In this document: positions 44,986-57,688 of the stretch, piece after piece
How the letters are laid out: every line of letters starts with the position of its first letter
Position numbering within the stretch: the stretch's first letter is position 1
From: Streptomyces mobaraensis
Lineage (GTDB): Bacteria; Actinomycetota; Actinomycetes; Streptomycetales; Streptomycetaceae
Length of the DNA stretch: 64,000 bases
Assembly: GCF_020099395.1 (NCBI RefSeq)
Contig: NZ_CP083590.1
Coordinates: 4,464,001-4,528,000, forward strand
Direction: 5' to 3'
Notes under the pieces: generated by a model
The model's database searches: none
What the model was told of the DNA's origin: nothing
The model's input: only the letters and a program-made list of their open reading frames with translations
Position numbers and translations under genes: made by a program

Positions 44986-47546
44986 CCGTCTTCAAGACCT
45001 CCCTGCGCAACCTCCTGGCCCACAAGGGCCGGATGGCGCTGTCCGCCGTGGCCGTGCTGCTGTCGGTGGCGTTCGTCTGCGGCACGCTGGTGTTCACGGA
45101 CACCATGAACGCGACGTTCGACAAGCTCTTCGCGGCCACCGCCTCGGACGTCTCGGTCACGCCCGAGAAGAAGGACGACGTCCAGTCGAGCGGGACGCCG
45201 CGGACCGTGCCCGCCTCCCTCCAGGGCAAGCTGGCCGCCGTGCCCGGCGTCGCCAGGGTCGAGCCCGAGGCGAGCAGTCAGCAGATCACCGTCGCCGACG
45301 CCCGCAACAAGGACATCGGCCCCGACTCCGGCGCCCCCACCGTGGGCACCAACTGGAGCGAGCGGCAGAAGAAGTCCGTCGAGATCACCAGCGGCCACGA
45401 GCCGCGCGGGGCCGCCGAGGCCGTCCTCGACTCCGACACCGCCGACAAGCGCGGCGTGCGGATCGGCGACACCCTCCGCGTCATCGCCGCCCCGGGCGAC
45501 TTCCGCGTCCGCGTCGTCGGCCTCGCCACGTACAAGACCACCAACCCGGGCGCCGCGGTCGTCTACCTCGACACGCGTACCGCCCAGGCCCGGCTGCTCG
45601 GCACGACCGGCGGGTACAGCGGCTTCGGGCTGACCGCCGCCTCCGGCGTCAGCGACGAGCAGCTCAAGGAACGCGTCACCGCGGCCGTCGGCCCGCGCCT
45701 GACCGTGCACACCGCCGCCGAGACGGAGAAGGAGAACAAGGAGGACTTCGGCTCCGTCCTCGACGTCATGAAGTACGCGCTGCTGGGCTTCGCCGGCATC
45801 GCCGTCCTCGTGGGCATCTTCCTGATCGTCAACACCTTCTCCATGCTGGTCGCCCAGCGCACCCGTGAGATCGGCCTGATGCGGGCCATCGGCGCCGGCC
45901 GCCGCCAGGTCAACCGGTCGGTGCTCGTCGAGGCGCTGATGCTCGGTGTCATCGGCTCGGTGCTGGGCATCGGCGGCGGCATCGGACTGGCCGTCGGCCT
46001 GATGGGGGTCATGGAGTCCGTCGGCATGAACCTGGACACCGGGGAACTGACGGTCAAGGCCACCACGCCGCTCGTCGGCCTGGCCATCGGTGTGCTCGTC
46101 ACCGTGTTCGCCGCCTACCTGCCCGCCCGCCGGGCCGGGAAGATCTCGCCGATGGCCGCCCTGCGCGACGCCGGCACCCCCGCCGACGGCCGCGCCGGCC
46201 GGGTACGCGCCGGCATCGGGCTGGCGCTGACCGCCGCCGGAGCCGCCGCGCTGCTCGCCGCGGGCAACGCGGACCAGGCGTCCGCCGGGTCGGGCCTCCT
46301 CGGCATCGGCGTCCTGCTGACGCTCATCGGGTTCGTGGTCGTCGGACCGCTGCTCGCCGGCTTCGTCGTCCGCGCCCTCGCCGCCGTGGTGCTCCGCGTC
46401 TTCGGCCCGGTCGGGCGGCTGGCCGAGCGCAACGCGCTCCGCAACCCCCGGCGCACCGGTGCCACCGGTTCCGCCCTGATGATCGGCCTCGCGCTGGTCG
46501 CCGCCCTGTCGGTGGTCGGTTCCTCGATGGTCGCCTCCGCCACCGACCAGCTGGACAAGTCCGTCGGAGCGGACTTCATCATCCAGGACGGCGGCGACAA
46601 GGCCCTGAGCCCGGCCGTGGAGAAGGCCGTCCTGTCGGCCCACGACATGGAGCACTTCAGCCGCTACACCCGCGTCATGGCCAAGGTCACCACCCCCGAC
46701 GGCAGGACCGCCACCCAGAAGCTCACCGCCACCGACCCCACCTACGCCGACGACGTCCGGTCCGAGACCGTCCAGGGCCGGCTGAAGGACGCCTACGTCA
46801 AGGACGCCATGTCCGTGCCCGAGGGCTTCGCCAAGGACCACGGCATCCGGCGCGGCGACCGGCTGACCGTCACCATGATCGACGGCCGGACCGCCCGGCT
46901 CCGGGTCGCCGCCCTCACCTCGGACGACACGGCGCTGGACAAGGGCGCGATGTACCTGAACATCGCCACCGCCCGGACGTACCTGCCGGCGGGCGTGATG
47001 CCGCCGACCGGCATGATCCTCGCCAAGGCGAAGGACGGCCGGGCCACGGAGGCGGCCGCCTCCCTCAAGGCCGCCGTCGCCGAGTACCCGCAGATCAAGG
47101 TCCGCGACCAGGCCGACTACAAGGCCATGATCAAGGACCAGGTCGGGCAGCTGCTCAACATCATCTACGGGCTGCTGGCCCTCGCGATCATCGTCGCGAT
47201 CCTCGGTGTCGTGAACACCCTCGCCCTGTCGGTCGTCGAGCGGACCCGCGAGATCGGCCTGATGCGCGCCATCGGCCTCTCCCGCCGCCAACTGCGCCGC
47301 ATGATCCGCCTGGAGTCGGTGGTCATCGCCCTCTTCGGCGCCCTGCTGGGCCTCGGACTCGGCATGGGCTGGGGAACGACGGCCCAGAAGCTGCTGGCCC
47401 TGGAGGGCCTGGGCGTCCTGGACATCCCCTGGTCCACGATCACCGCCGTCTTCCTCGGCTCCGCACTGGTCGGCCTCCTCGCCGCCCTGGTCCCGGCCTT
47501 CCGGGCCGGCCGGATGAACGTCCTGAACGCCATCGCCACCGACTGA
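44982..47546 (+). CDS. MacB/FtsX-type ABC transporter permease
   Basis: The 854-residue permease forms the exporter with the ATPase just upstream. It has an N-terminal helix (about 18-42), a MacB-type periplasmic domain (about 45-250), an FtsX domain with three helices (about 255-385) carrying the RTREIGLMRAIGAGRRQV segment, a central pair of helices (about 405-465), a second extracytoplasmic domain, and a second FtsX domain (about 725-850) with RTREIGLMRAIGLSRRQL. The two cytosolic coupling segments are nearly identical, which shows the internal duplication. The substrate is unknown; such systems export antibiotics, peptides or lipids. Confidence 0.92.
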   Translation: MTVFKTSLRNLLAHKGRMALSAVAVLLSVAFVCGTLVFTDTMNATFDKLFAATASDVSVTPEKKDDVQSSGTPRTVPASLQGKLAAVPGVARVEPEASSQQITVADARNKDIGPDSGAPTVGTNWSERQKKSVEITSGHEPRGAAEAVLDSDTADKRGVRIGDTLRVIAAPGDFRVRVVGLATYKTTNPGAAVVYLDTRTAQARLLGTTGGYSGFGLTAASGVSDEQLKERVTAAVGPRLTVHTAAETEKENKEDFGSVLDVMKYALLGFAGIAVLVGIFLIVNTFSMLVAQRTREIGLMRAIGAGRRQVNRSVLVEALMLGVIGSVLGIGGGIGLAVGLMGVMESVGMNLDTGELTVKATTPLVGLAIGVLVTVFAAYLPARRAGKISPMAALRDAGTPADGRAGRVRAGIGLALTAAGAAALLAAGNADQASAGSGLLGIGVLLTLIGFVVVGPLLAGFVVRALAAVVLRVFGPVGRLAERNALRNPRRTGATGSALMIGLALVAALSVVGSSMVASATDQLDKSVGADFIIQDGGDKALSPAVEKAVLSAHDMEHFSRYTRVMAKVTTPDGRTATQKLTATDPTYADDVRSETVQGRLKDAYVKDAMSVPEGFAKDHGIRRGDRLTVTMIDGRTARLRVAALTSDDTALDKGAMYLNIATARTYLPAGVMPPTGMILAKAKDGRATEAAASLKAAVAEYPQIKVRDQADYKAMIKDQVGQLLNIIYGLLALAIIVAILGVVNTLALSVVERTREIGLMRAIGLSRRQLRRMIRLESVVIALFGALLGLGLGMGWGTTAQKLLALEGLGVLDIPWSTITAVFLGSALVGLLAALVPAFRAGRMNVLNAIATD

Positions 47547-47566
47547 TCCCGTCCGGGACCGGCAAC

Positions 47567-47601
47567 GGCCCGGCCGCGCCACGGGGGTGCGCGGCCGGGC
47601 C
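47567..47601 (+). terminator. Perfect 13-bp hairpin after the ABC permease
   Basis: GGCCCGGCCGCGC (47567-47579) pairs with GCGCGGCCGGGCC (47589-47601), loop of 9 nt, 20 bp after the stop codon. Confidence 0.7.
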
Positions 47602-47613
47602 TGGCGCTGCACC

Positions 47614-47735
47614 CAGCCCGTCCGGCGTTTGAGGACAGCACGCGAAGCGTGCTTCGGGGGTGCGGGGGCGCAGCCCCCGTGAGAAACGGAAAGTGGGGGT
47701 GCCCCCTCTGGGGGAGGGACAGGGGCAAGCCCCCC
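47614..47735 (+). repeat. Composite dispersed repeat, one-sided copy
   Basis: The half-core CCGTCCGGCGTTTGAGGAC ends at 47636 and is followed by AGCACGC-GAA-GCGTGCT (47637-47653), then GGGGGC-GCA-GCCCCC and GAGAAACGGAAAGTGGGGG. The order matches the right arms of the copies near 8300 and 28400, but the mirror half of the core is absent. Confidence 0.75.
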
Positions 47736-47863
47736 GCCCGAGGCGGAACCGGCCCGCGGCCGCCCGGGGGCGCTCCCCCGCCGTCGGGGCGCGGGCCGCC
47801 CGCCACCCACCGGCCCGCGCCCGGCCGCGCCCCGACGCCCCCACCCACCCCACCACCGCGTCG

Positions 47864-47869
47864 TACGCT
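47864..47869 (+). promoter_or_regulatory. Putative -10 box (TACGCT) of mfd
   Basis: TACGCT lies 72 nt before the mfd ATG, after a proline-codon-like GC-rich stretch. The 47547-47863 region otherwise holds only the terminator and repeat copy. Confidence 0.45.
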
Positions 47870-47941
47870 GGAGACACACCCGGCTCGTCCCCCACGCGTC
47901 GGGCGATTCGTGTTGTCACCCTCCCGGGACGGAAGCCCCTC

Positions 47942-51469
<3,528 letters not shown>

Positions 51470-51641
51470 CGGCGGGTGCCGGTGCCGGGACGGGCACGGG
51501 ACGGCCCGGCGCTCCTCTCGGCGGATTCCGATGCCAGCGCCGGTGTCGGCTTCGGTGCAGGGACGGAGGCAGGGCCCGGTGCGCCGCCGCCCGCCGGTGC
51601 CGGCCCGTGCGGTTCCTTTCCTGCCGGGCGGCCCGAGCGCG

Positions 51642-53114
51642 TCAGGCGGCGCGCTTGAGCACCACGGTCGTGCCCTCCACGCCCACCAGGCCGTACCGGG
51701 CCCCCGGATGCCTCCGGGCCGCGTCGGCGACGAGGTCCTTGACGGGCCTGCCGTCGTCGACGCGCTCGGTTATGTAGGCGGGCGTTATCCCCTGGGTGTC
51801 CCCGAACCAGAAGACGCGGCAGCGGCCGGTCAGCCGGCTTATGGCGGCGACGTCCGACGCCTCGACGGTGGCGCCGTCCGGTATGCGCGCCAGCAGCCGC
51901 TCGGTGGCCTTGACGCTCGCGGGTATCTCGTAGGTGGCGGGCTCGGTCAGGGTGTAGAGGGGGAGGGACGCGCTGAGGGCCAGGGCCGCGCCGGCTACGG
52001 CGGCCGGAAGCTGCCGGGCGTACCGGCGCAGCCAGTCCCGCCGGCTGCGGTGGGCGGTGGCGAGGGCATCGGTCAGCGCGATGAGGACGATGGGCATCAG
52101 GACGGCGTTGTAGTGCCAGTCCGTTCCCCAGTAGTGGTCGTCGTGGGAGACGAACCGCCAGGCGAGCGTCGGCAGGGCGACGATCGCCACCGGTGACCGG
52201 AGGGCCAGCAGGCCGGTGGTCGGCAGCAGTATCCACAGCAGGGTGCGGGCGGCGGTCAGCGGCGGGATGGTGGCGGTGGAACCGCCGTCGATCTTGTTCC
52301 AGTAGCCGTAGGAGCCGGTGTTGTTGAAGGACGGGATCGCGACGCCGAGGGCGAGGGCGCTGGCGGCGAGACCGAAGGCGACGAGGATGCCGCCGGCCAT
52401 CGTGGCCTTGGTGTCACGCGGGGTCCCGTCCGGGCCGTGGCGCCGGTCCCGGCGCTCCAGCAGGAGGATCGCCGCGCCGATCGCGGCGACCGTGACGCCC
52501 AGGTCCTCCTTCACCAGGACCAGGGGCAGCGCCCAGCACAGCGCCGTCCGCCACCGCCGGCCGACCACGGCTTCCAGGGAGAAGGCCAGGAGCGGCATGG
52601 CGAAGGCGATCTCGTGGAAGTCGAAGTCGACCGCGCGCTGTATGCCCCAGGAGAAGCCGTAGGCGATGCCTATCGCCAGCCCGCGGGCGCGCCCCAGTTT
52701 TCCGGCGGCGAGCCGGACGACGGGGACGGCGGACAGCGCGAACAGCGCGGCCTGGACGACGAGCATGGTGACGGGGCTGGGGAAGAGCCGGTAGAAGGGG
52801 GCGACCAGGGCGGTGATGGGGCTGAAGTGGTCGCCGAGGATGTTGGCGCCGGGACCCTTGAGGTCGGCGACGGGCGCCTGGAAGTGGGAGTAGGTCCGGA
52901 TGGCCTGCTCGAAGATGCCGATGTCCCAGGACATGGTGAGCATCCGGCGGTGCCGGGTCACCGAGAGGGCGGTATAGAGGACGAACAGCGCCCCGGCCAC
53001 CCAGTAGGGGTCGAGCCGCGGTGCCCGCAGGGTGCTGGTCCACGCCCGGCCCCCGGCCGGTGCGGCGGCCGTGTCCGGGCCCGGCGCCGAGACGGCGGCT
53101 GCGGCCGAGTCCAT
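51642..53114 (-). CDS. DUF2079 multi-spanning membrane protein
   Basis: The 490-residue protein belongs to the DUF2079 family of putative GT-C-like membrane proteins of unknown activity. It has an N-terminal cytosolic segment (about 1-35), about ten membrane helices, and the family pattern SWDIGIFEQAIRTYSHFQAPVADLKGPGANILGDHFSPI near 65-103 in the first outer loop, with the conserved Asp and the D-H-F-S-P motif. VDFDFHEIAFAMPLLAF follows, and the C-terminal 90 residues form an outer domain. The ATG follows GGAGGAGAGG. It is convergent with mfd. Confidence 0.88.
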   Translation of the reverse strand: MDSAAAAVSAPGPDTAAAPAGGRAWTSTLRAPRLDPYWVAGALFVLYTALSVTRHRRMLTMSWDIGIFEQAIRTYSHFQAPVADLKGPGANILGDHFSPITALVAPFYRLFPSPVTMLVVQAALFALSAVPVVRLAAGKLGRARGLAIGIAYGFSWGIQRAVDFDFHEIAFAMPLLAFSLEAVVGRRWRTALCWALPLVLVKEDLGVTVAAIGAAILLLERRDRRHGPDGTPRDTKATMAGGILVAFGLAASALALGVAIPSFNNTGSYGYWNKIDGGSTATIPPLTAARTLLWILLPTTGLLALRSPVAIVALPTLAWRFVSHDDHYWGTDWHYNAVLMPIVLIALTDALATAHRSRRDWLRRYARQLPAAVAGAALALSASLPLYTLTEPATYEIPASVKATERLLARIPDGATVEASDVAAISRLTGRCRVFWFGDTQGITPAYITERVDDGRPVKDLVADAARRHPGARYGLVGVEGTTVVLKRAA

Positions 53115-53220
53115 GGGGGTCCTCTCCTCCTGCTGGCTTTCCGGTTCGGCTGACGACTGTCGAAAAGATACGCGGAACCGCCGGGCGCCGTGGCGGGCGC
53201 GGTCGTCGCCCGGTGCCGGA

Positions 53221-53931
53221 TCAGCCGGTCTTCTTCCACTCGGCACAGCCGCTGGTCTTGAAGTAGGCGTCCTGCGCGGTGATCGTCACGAGGCCGTTGC
53301 CGGTGACGTTCTCGTTGGCCGCGATCGAGTCCATGCCGTGCAGCGCGTCCTTGGCGCGCTCCCAGTAGCAGTTGCCGTCCGCCTTGTTGCCGGTGGACCG
53401 GTAGGTGCCGGGGGCTATGTCGGCCCCCACCCGGTACATGCCGTCGCCGGACACCGACGTGGTCGTCGGGGCGCCGCCCGCCTTGGCGGGGACGAGCTCC
53501 CAGCCCTTGCAGCCCTGGGACTTGAAGATCTTGTCCTCGGCCTTGATCGTCACATAGCTGGTGCCGGTGACGTTGTCGTTGGCGATGATCGAGTCGGCCT
53601 CGCCCTTGGAGTCCTTGGCCCGCTCCCAGTAGCAGTTGCCCGAGGACTTGTTGCCGACGCTCCGGTAGGTGCCGGGCTTGACGTCGGACCCGATCTGGAA
53701 CGTCCCGCTGCCGGGGATGTCGGCCTTCTTCGCCGCTTTCCCCTCTTTACCGGAGCCCTTGTCGGCCGTGCCGCCGTCGCCGGCGGTGACGACCTTGTCG
53801 GAGGCGCTGTCGTCCCCGCCGCCCGAGAGCGCGGCACCCGCGCCCACGACGAGGACGAGGGCGCCGGCCGCGGTGAGCACCTTGTGCCGGGCGAACCAGT
53901 TCCGCTGCTTCTGCTGGGCGTGCTGATACAT
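53221..53931 (-). CDS. Secreted or anchored protein with two tandem 72-residue repeats
   Basis: This 236-residue protein is of unknown function. An N-terminal membrane helix (about 19-36) is followed by a Gly/Lys/Asp-rich linker and then two copies of one domain (about 75-145 and 160-232). Each contains the pattern G.Y/F..G.D..PGTYRS.GNK..GNCYWERAKD, S(I).AN(D/E)NVTG..xVTI, and a second Cys in (Q/S)GC..W, so each probably has one disulfide. A short basic, Gln-rich N-terminus (QHAQQKQRNWFARHK) precedes the helix. I chose the ATG after GAAAGG rather than the GTG three codons earlier. Its promoter at 53974-54002 is well formed. Confidence 0.8.
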   Translation of the reverse strand: MYQHAQQKQRNWFARHKVLTAAGALVLVVGAGAALSGGGDDSASDKVVTAGDGGTADKGSGKEGKAAKKADIPGSGTFQIGSDVKPGTYRSVGNKSSGNCYWERAKDSKGEADSIIANDNVTGTSYVTIKAEDKIFKSQGCKGWELVPAKAGGAPTTTSVSGDGMYRVGADIAPGTYRSTGNKADGNCYWERAKDALHGMDSIAANENVTGNGLVTITAQDAYFKTSGCAEWKKTG

Positions 53932-53973
53932 GGCGAACACCTTTCGGCGAGAGATCCGCGATCCGATGGGTCA

Positions 53974-54002
53974 ATCACAGCAGAAGCTGTTAACCGAGTC
54001 AA
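53974..54002 (-). promoter_or_regulatory. Promoter of the duplicated-domain protein gene
   Basis: TTGACT (54002-53997) and TGTGAT (53979-53974) on the reverse strand are separated by 17 bp in AT-rich sequence. The leader would be about 40 nt. Confidence 0.6.
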
Positions 54003-54024
54003 CGACGTTCACGGGATCGAGTGA

Positions 54025-54040
54025 CTTCACGCCTGTGAAG
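54025..54040. promoter_or_regulatory. Inverted repeat in the divergent promoter region
   Basis: CTTCAC-GCCT-GTGAAG lies just upstream of the -35 of the reverse gene and 23 bp from TATGCT (54063-54068), a possible -10 of the methylase gene. It may be an operator shared by both. Confidence 0.4.
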
Positions 54041-54116
54041 GGATCGGTTCGGAGGCCGGGGGTATGCTCGGCACCACATCGAACGAGCGGCAGGCAGCCA
54101 GGAGGAGGGGAGTCAG

Positions 54117-56183
54117 GTGTCGGAGAGTGCGGTGGAGGTGACCGCGGCCGGAATCGCCCGGCTGGCCGGAGTGGGACGCGCGGCGGTCAGCAACTGGCGC
54201 CGTCGGCACGCCGACTTTCCCCAGCCCATAGGGGGTACGGAGACCAGCCCGACCTTCTACCTCACCGACATCGAGCGGTGGCTGAGGCACCAGGGCAAGA
54301 TCGAGGAGGTGCCGCTGCGGGAGCGGGTCTGGCAGCAGCTCGTCGGGCATCCGGCCGGCGCCGTCACCGCCCTCCGCTACGCCGGCTCCGTCCTGCTCCT
54401 GGTCAAGAACCGGCCCATGGACTGGCTGGAACTGGCGGAGCTCCCCGACACCGCGCTCGCCGAAGCCCTCCCCACCGCCCTGGAGACCGTGCTGGCCGCC
54501 CGGCTCGGCGAGCACCACGCCGTCGCCGTCCCCGGCCCGGCCGAGCTCGCCGTCTCCTCCGGCCTGCTGCGCGGCATCGCCGACCTCGCCACGGTGCGTG
54601 GCGCCGGCCCCGCCTACGAGTTCCTCCTCGGCCGCCACCTCGACGCCAATCCCCGGCAGTACTCCCTCACCCCGCCCGGCGTCGCCGAGCTCATGGCAGC
54701 CCTGGGCCACGGGCCCAAGAGCGACCGGCGGGACCGCACGGTCCTCGACCCCGCCTGCGGCACCGGCGGGCTGCTCAGCGCGGCCGGCGCGGCCGGCTCG
54801 GCCGAGCGGCTCACCGTCCTCGGCCAGGAGGCCGACGCCGACCTGGCCGCGCTCACCGCCCTGCGCCTGGCCCTGCACTCCGACGCCCAGGTGCGGGTGC
54901 GCCCGGGTGACAGCCTGCGCGCGGACGCCTTCACGGACCTGTCCGTCGACGTGGTGCTGTGCCACCCGCCGTTCAACGAACGCAACTGGGGCCACGACGA
55001 GCTGGCCTACGACCCGCGCTGGGAGTACGGGTTCCCCGCCCGCACCGAGTCGGAGCTCGCCTGGGTCCAGCACGCCCTCGCCCGCCTCCGCGAGGGCGGC
55101 ACCGCCGTCCTGCTGATGCCCCCGGCCGTCGCCTCCCGCCGGTCCGGCCGCCGCATCCGCGCCGACCTGCTCCGCCGCGGCGCGCTCCGGGCCGTGATCT
55201 CGCTGCCGGCCGGCGCCGCCCCGCCGTACGGCATCCCGCTGCACCTGTGGGTGCTGCGCCGCCCGGGCGCACAGCAGTCGCCCACCCCTCAGGTGCTGCT
55301 CGTCGACACCGCCGACCTCGCCCCGGCCGGCCGTGACAAGCTCCCCTGGCAGGCCGTCGGCACCGCCGTGCTGGAAGCCTGGGAGGACTTCGACCGGTGC
55401 GGCACGGTGGAGGAGAAACCGGGCCAGCACCGCTCGCTGCCCGTGATCGACCTGCTCGACGACGACGTGGACCTGGCCCCGGCCCGCCACCTCCCGCCCC
55501 CCGCGTCGGCCGGCGGCGTCGCCGACCTCACGGACGTCCAGGACCGGCTCACCGTCGCCCTGGGCCGGGCCGCCGAACTCGCCCCGGGCGTACCGGAAGA
55601 GAGCTCGGGCGCCCGCTGGCCGACCACCACCGTCGGAGAGCTCGCACGGGCCGGCGCCCTCGTCCTCCGGGCCGGCGGCCCCGGCACCGCCACCGGGCCG
55701 GACGCGGCTCCCGTGCTCACGGACTACGACGTCAAGGCGGGCGGCCCGCCCTCCGGCACACTGCCCGAGGGGCCGGCCGAGGAACCGGTGCTGGTGGAGC
55801 CGGACGACGTGGTGGTGCCGGTCCTCGGTGACGTCACCGTGGCCCGTGTCGTCGACGAGGCCACCGCCGGAGCGGCGCTCGGCCGGGGGCTGTTCCTGCT
55901 CCGGCCCGACCCGGCCGCGCTCGACCCCTGGTTCCTCGCCGGATTCCTGCGCGGCACCGCCAACCAGCGCCAGGCGAGCAGCTACGCGTCGACGGCGACC
56001 CGGCTCGACGTACGCAGACTCCAGGTGCCCCGGCTGCCGCTGGGCGAACAGCGCCGCTACGGCGCCCGGTTCCGCGCCCTGGCCGCCTTCGAGGAGGCGC
56101 TGCGGCTGACCGAACGGCTGGGAGAACAGCTGATCCAGGGGCTGTACGACGGGCTGACCGACGGGACGGTACGGCCGGACTGA
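54117..56183 (+). CDS. HTH-containing N6-adenine methylase-like protein with altered catalytic motif
   Basis: The 688-residue protein resembles the HsdM subunit of type I restriction systems with additions. Residues 8-38 form a HTH (TAAGIARLAGVGRAAVSNWRRR). The helical N-domain follows, then the SAM motif DPACGTGGLLSA at 211-222. The catalytic motif IV is CHPPF at 282-286 where active enzymes have NPPF/Y, so the Asn is replaced by His. From about 490 a C-terminal region looks like a target-recognition or HsdS half (RWPTTTVGELARAG ... LRGTANQRQASSYASTATRLDVRRLQVPRLPLGEQ). No restriction subunit or separate HsdS is nearby. The GTG follows AGGAGGGG. It may have become a DNA-binding regulator; methylation activity is doubtful. 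Confidence 0.85.
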   Translation: MSESAVEVTAAGIARLAGVGRAAVSNWRRRHADFPQPIGGTETSPTFYLTDIERWLRHQGKIEEVPLRERVWQQLVGHPAGAVTALRYAGSVLLLVKNRPMDWLELAELPDTALAEALPTALETVLAARLGEHHAVAVPGPAELAVSSGLLRGIADLATVRGAGPAYEFLLGRHLDANPRQYSLTPPGVAELMAALGHGPKSDRRDRTVLDPACGTGGLLSAAGAAGSAERLTVLGQEADADLAALTALRLALHSDAQVRVRPGDSLRADAFTDLSVDVVLCHPPFNERNWGHDELAYDPRWEYGFPARTESELAWVQHALARLREGGTAVLLMPPAVASRRSGRRIRADLLRRGALRAVISLPAGAAPPYGIPLHLWVLRRPGAQQSPTPQVLLVDTADLAPAGRDKLPWQAVGTAVLEAWEDFDRCGTVEEKPGQHRSLPVIDLLDDDVDLAPARHLPPPASAGGVADLTDVQDRLTVALGRAAELAPGVPEESSGARWPTTTVGELARAGALVLRAGGPGTATGPDAAPVLTDYDVKAGGPPSGTLPEGPAEEPVLVEPDDVVVPVLGDVTVARVVDEATAGAALGRGLFLLRPDPAALDPWFLAGFLRGTANQRQASSYASTATRLDVRRLQVPRLPLGEQRRYGARFRALAAFEEALRLTERLGEQLIQGLYDGLTDGTVRPD

Positions 56184-56539
56184 GCCGGACCAAGCTGGAT
56201 TGAGCTGGACTGCACCGGACTGAGCCGGGCGGGACGGGCCAGGCGGGGTGTGCGGGATGGACTGGATGGGTGCCGCCGGGACGGACCGGATGGGTGCCGC
56301 CGGGACGGACCGGCCGGGACGACGGGTCGGACGGTGCCGCCGGGATGAACCGGGCGCGACCTCCGAACGCGCCGGGGCCGCGCGGCGGATGGGACGGCGC
56401 GGTGTGGCCTCACGGATCGGGGGCTGTGTGGGGGTGGCTGGGTGTGAGCGGTCCCCCGGCCGTCGGATCGGGGCAACCCTCGCGACCGTTCGGAGGTCGA
56501 TGGATAGGCTCTGTCACATCCCGTACACCAGGAGCAGTG
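56184..56539. other. Intergenic region with short tandem repeats and a putative promoter
   Basis: After the methylase stop come repeats of GGACTGAGCC-like words, two perfect 24-bp units at 56264-56311 and degenerate copies to about 56350. TAGGCT at 56505-56510 is a plausible -10 for the membrane-protein/kinase operon. I see no gene. Confidence 0.5.
56264..56311. repeat. Two perfect 24-bp tandem repeats
   Basis: Units 56264-56287 and 56288-56311 are identical and contain GGATGGGTGCCGCCGGGACG. A partial third copy (GGTGCCGCCGGGATGAACC) is near 56330. Confidence 0.8.
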
Positions 56540-57688
56540 ATGAATGGCCCCGGCCCGGCACAGCGGCAGCCCCACCGTCCCGGTGGAGCGATGGTCGTCA
56601 CCATCCGTGTGGTCATCGTCGCCATCACCGTCTGCACGGTGTTCCTGCTGAGTTGGATACCGATGCTGCGCATGGCCATCGTCCGGCGGAGGGCCTTCGA
56701 CTGGGCGCTGTTCTGGGTGGTGTTGGTGGCCTCCGTGGTCTGGCTGTTCATGATGAGGGAAGAGCTCGCCAAGACGGTCTGGTACACCCTGGGCGTCACC
56801 GGGGCGATCGGGACCGGGGTGGCCGCGACCGCCTACTACCTCTGGTCCGACATCCGCCACCACCGGGCGGCCAGGACCCGATGGGCCGCGCCGCAGGCCG
56901 GTGTCGCGCCGGCCGCCGCCTTCCCGGCGGCCGCCCCCGGCCCCTACGCTCCGGTCCACCCCGGAGGGCAGCCCATCGGAGGTCACCTGCCGCCGCTGTC
57001 CTATAGCCAGTACGGTCCGACCCCGCCCGTGGTCGGGCAGCATCCCTATGGTCACCTGACGGGTGGTCACTCGAGCGGCGGTCATTCCTCGTTGCCGCCA
57101 TCGGCCGTTCCTCCGGGCGGCGCCATGATGCCCGGGCACCCCATGGGCGCCGTTCCCGGGCCGGCCGGGCAGGCCGGGCCTGTCGGGTCCGCCGGATCTG
57201 CCGGGTCTCCCGGGGTCGGCGGTCATGCCGGCCTCGCCGGCCCGGTGAACCCTGTCGACCCGATGGCGCCCGGCGCCTCGGGGGCCGGGGCCGGCGCGGA
57301 GCGCCCGTACCGGCCGCGCCACGCGCGCCCGGCCGCCGCACAGGAGGCCACGTCCCACCCGGCCGGTGGCGCGCCCTTCATGACGTCCCGTCAGCCGTCA
57401 CCGCCGCTCGCCGGGCAGGCGCCGGCCTACGGCTATCCGCAGCCGGACCCGCACGCGCAGACCACCGTGCCGTCGCACCCGCGCCACCCCGCTGACCAAG
57501 GCCACAGGCCCGCCCCGCACCAGTCGCCCGCGCATCCGCAAGCGCCGGCCCAGCCGTCCCGGCAGCCGTCGGCCCCGGCGGACGGCGCGCGCCGGCCGCA
57601 GCGGATCGACCAGGTCCGGGCCGAGCTGGACGAACTGAGTGACCTCCTCCGCAGGGGTCCGGGCCACCAAGGGGAGCGGGAACAGTGA
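56540..57688 (+). CDS. Three-helix membrane protein with Pro/Gly-rich tail, coupled to the kinase gene
   Basis: This 382-residue protein belongs to no family I can name. Helices at about 19-40, 50-70 and 76-96 come first, then a 240-residue cytosolic or exposed Pro/Gly/His-rich region, ending in a short charged helix (RRPQRIDQVRAELDELSDLLRRG). The helix could be a docking site. The gene ends in GTGA overlapping the kinase start, so the two products are made together; it may anchor the soluble kinase at the membrane or be its substrate (inference). AGGAGC precedes the ATG; an in-frame GTG lies one codon earlier. Confidence 0.75.
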   Translation: MNGPGPAQRQPHRPGGAMVVTIRVVIVAITVCTVFLLSWIPMLRMAIVRRRAFDWALFWVVLVASVVWLFMMREELAKTVWYTLGVTGAIGTGVAATAYYLWSDIRHHRAARTRWAAPQAGVAPAAAFPAAAPGPYAPVHPGGQPIGGHLPPLSYSQYGPTPPVVGQHPYGHLTGGHSSGGHSSLPPSAVPPGGAMMPGHPMGAVPGPAGQAGPVGSAGSAGSPGVGGHAGLAGPVNPVDPMAPGASGAGAGAERPYRPRHARPAAAQEATSHPAGGAPFMTSRQPSPPLAGQAPAYGYPQPDPHAQTTVPSHPRHPADQGHRPAPHQSPAHPQAPAQPSRQPSAPADGARRPQRIDQVRAELDELSDLLRRGPGHQGEREQ

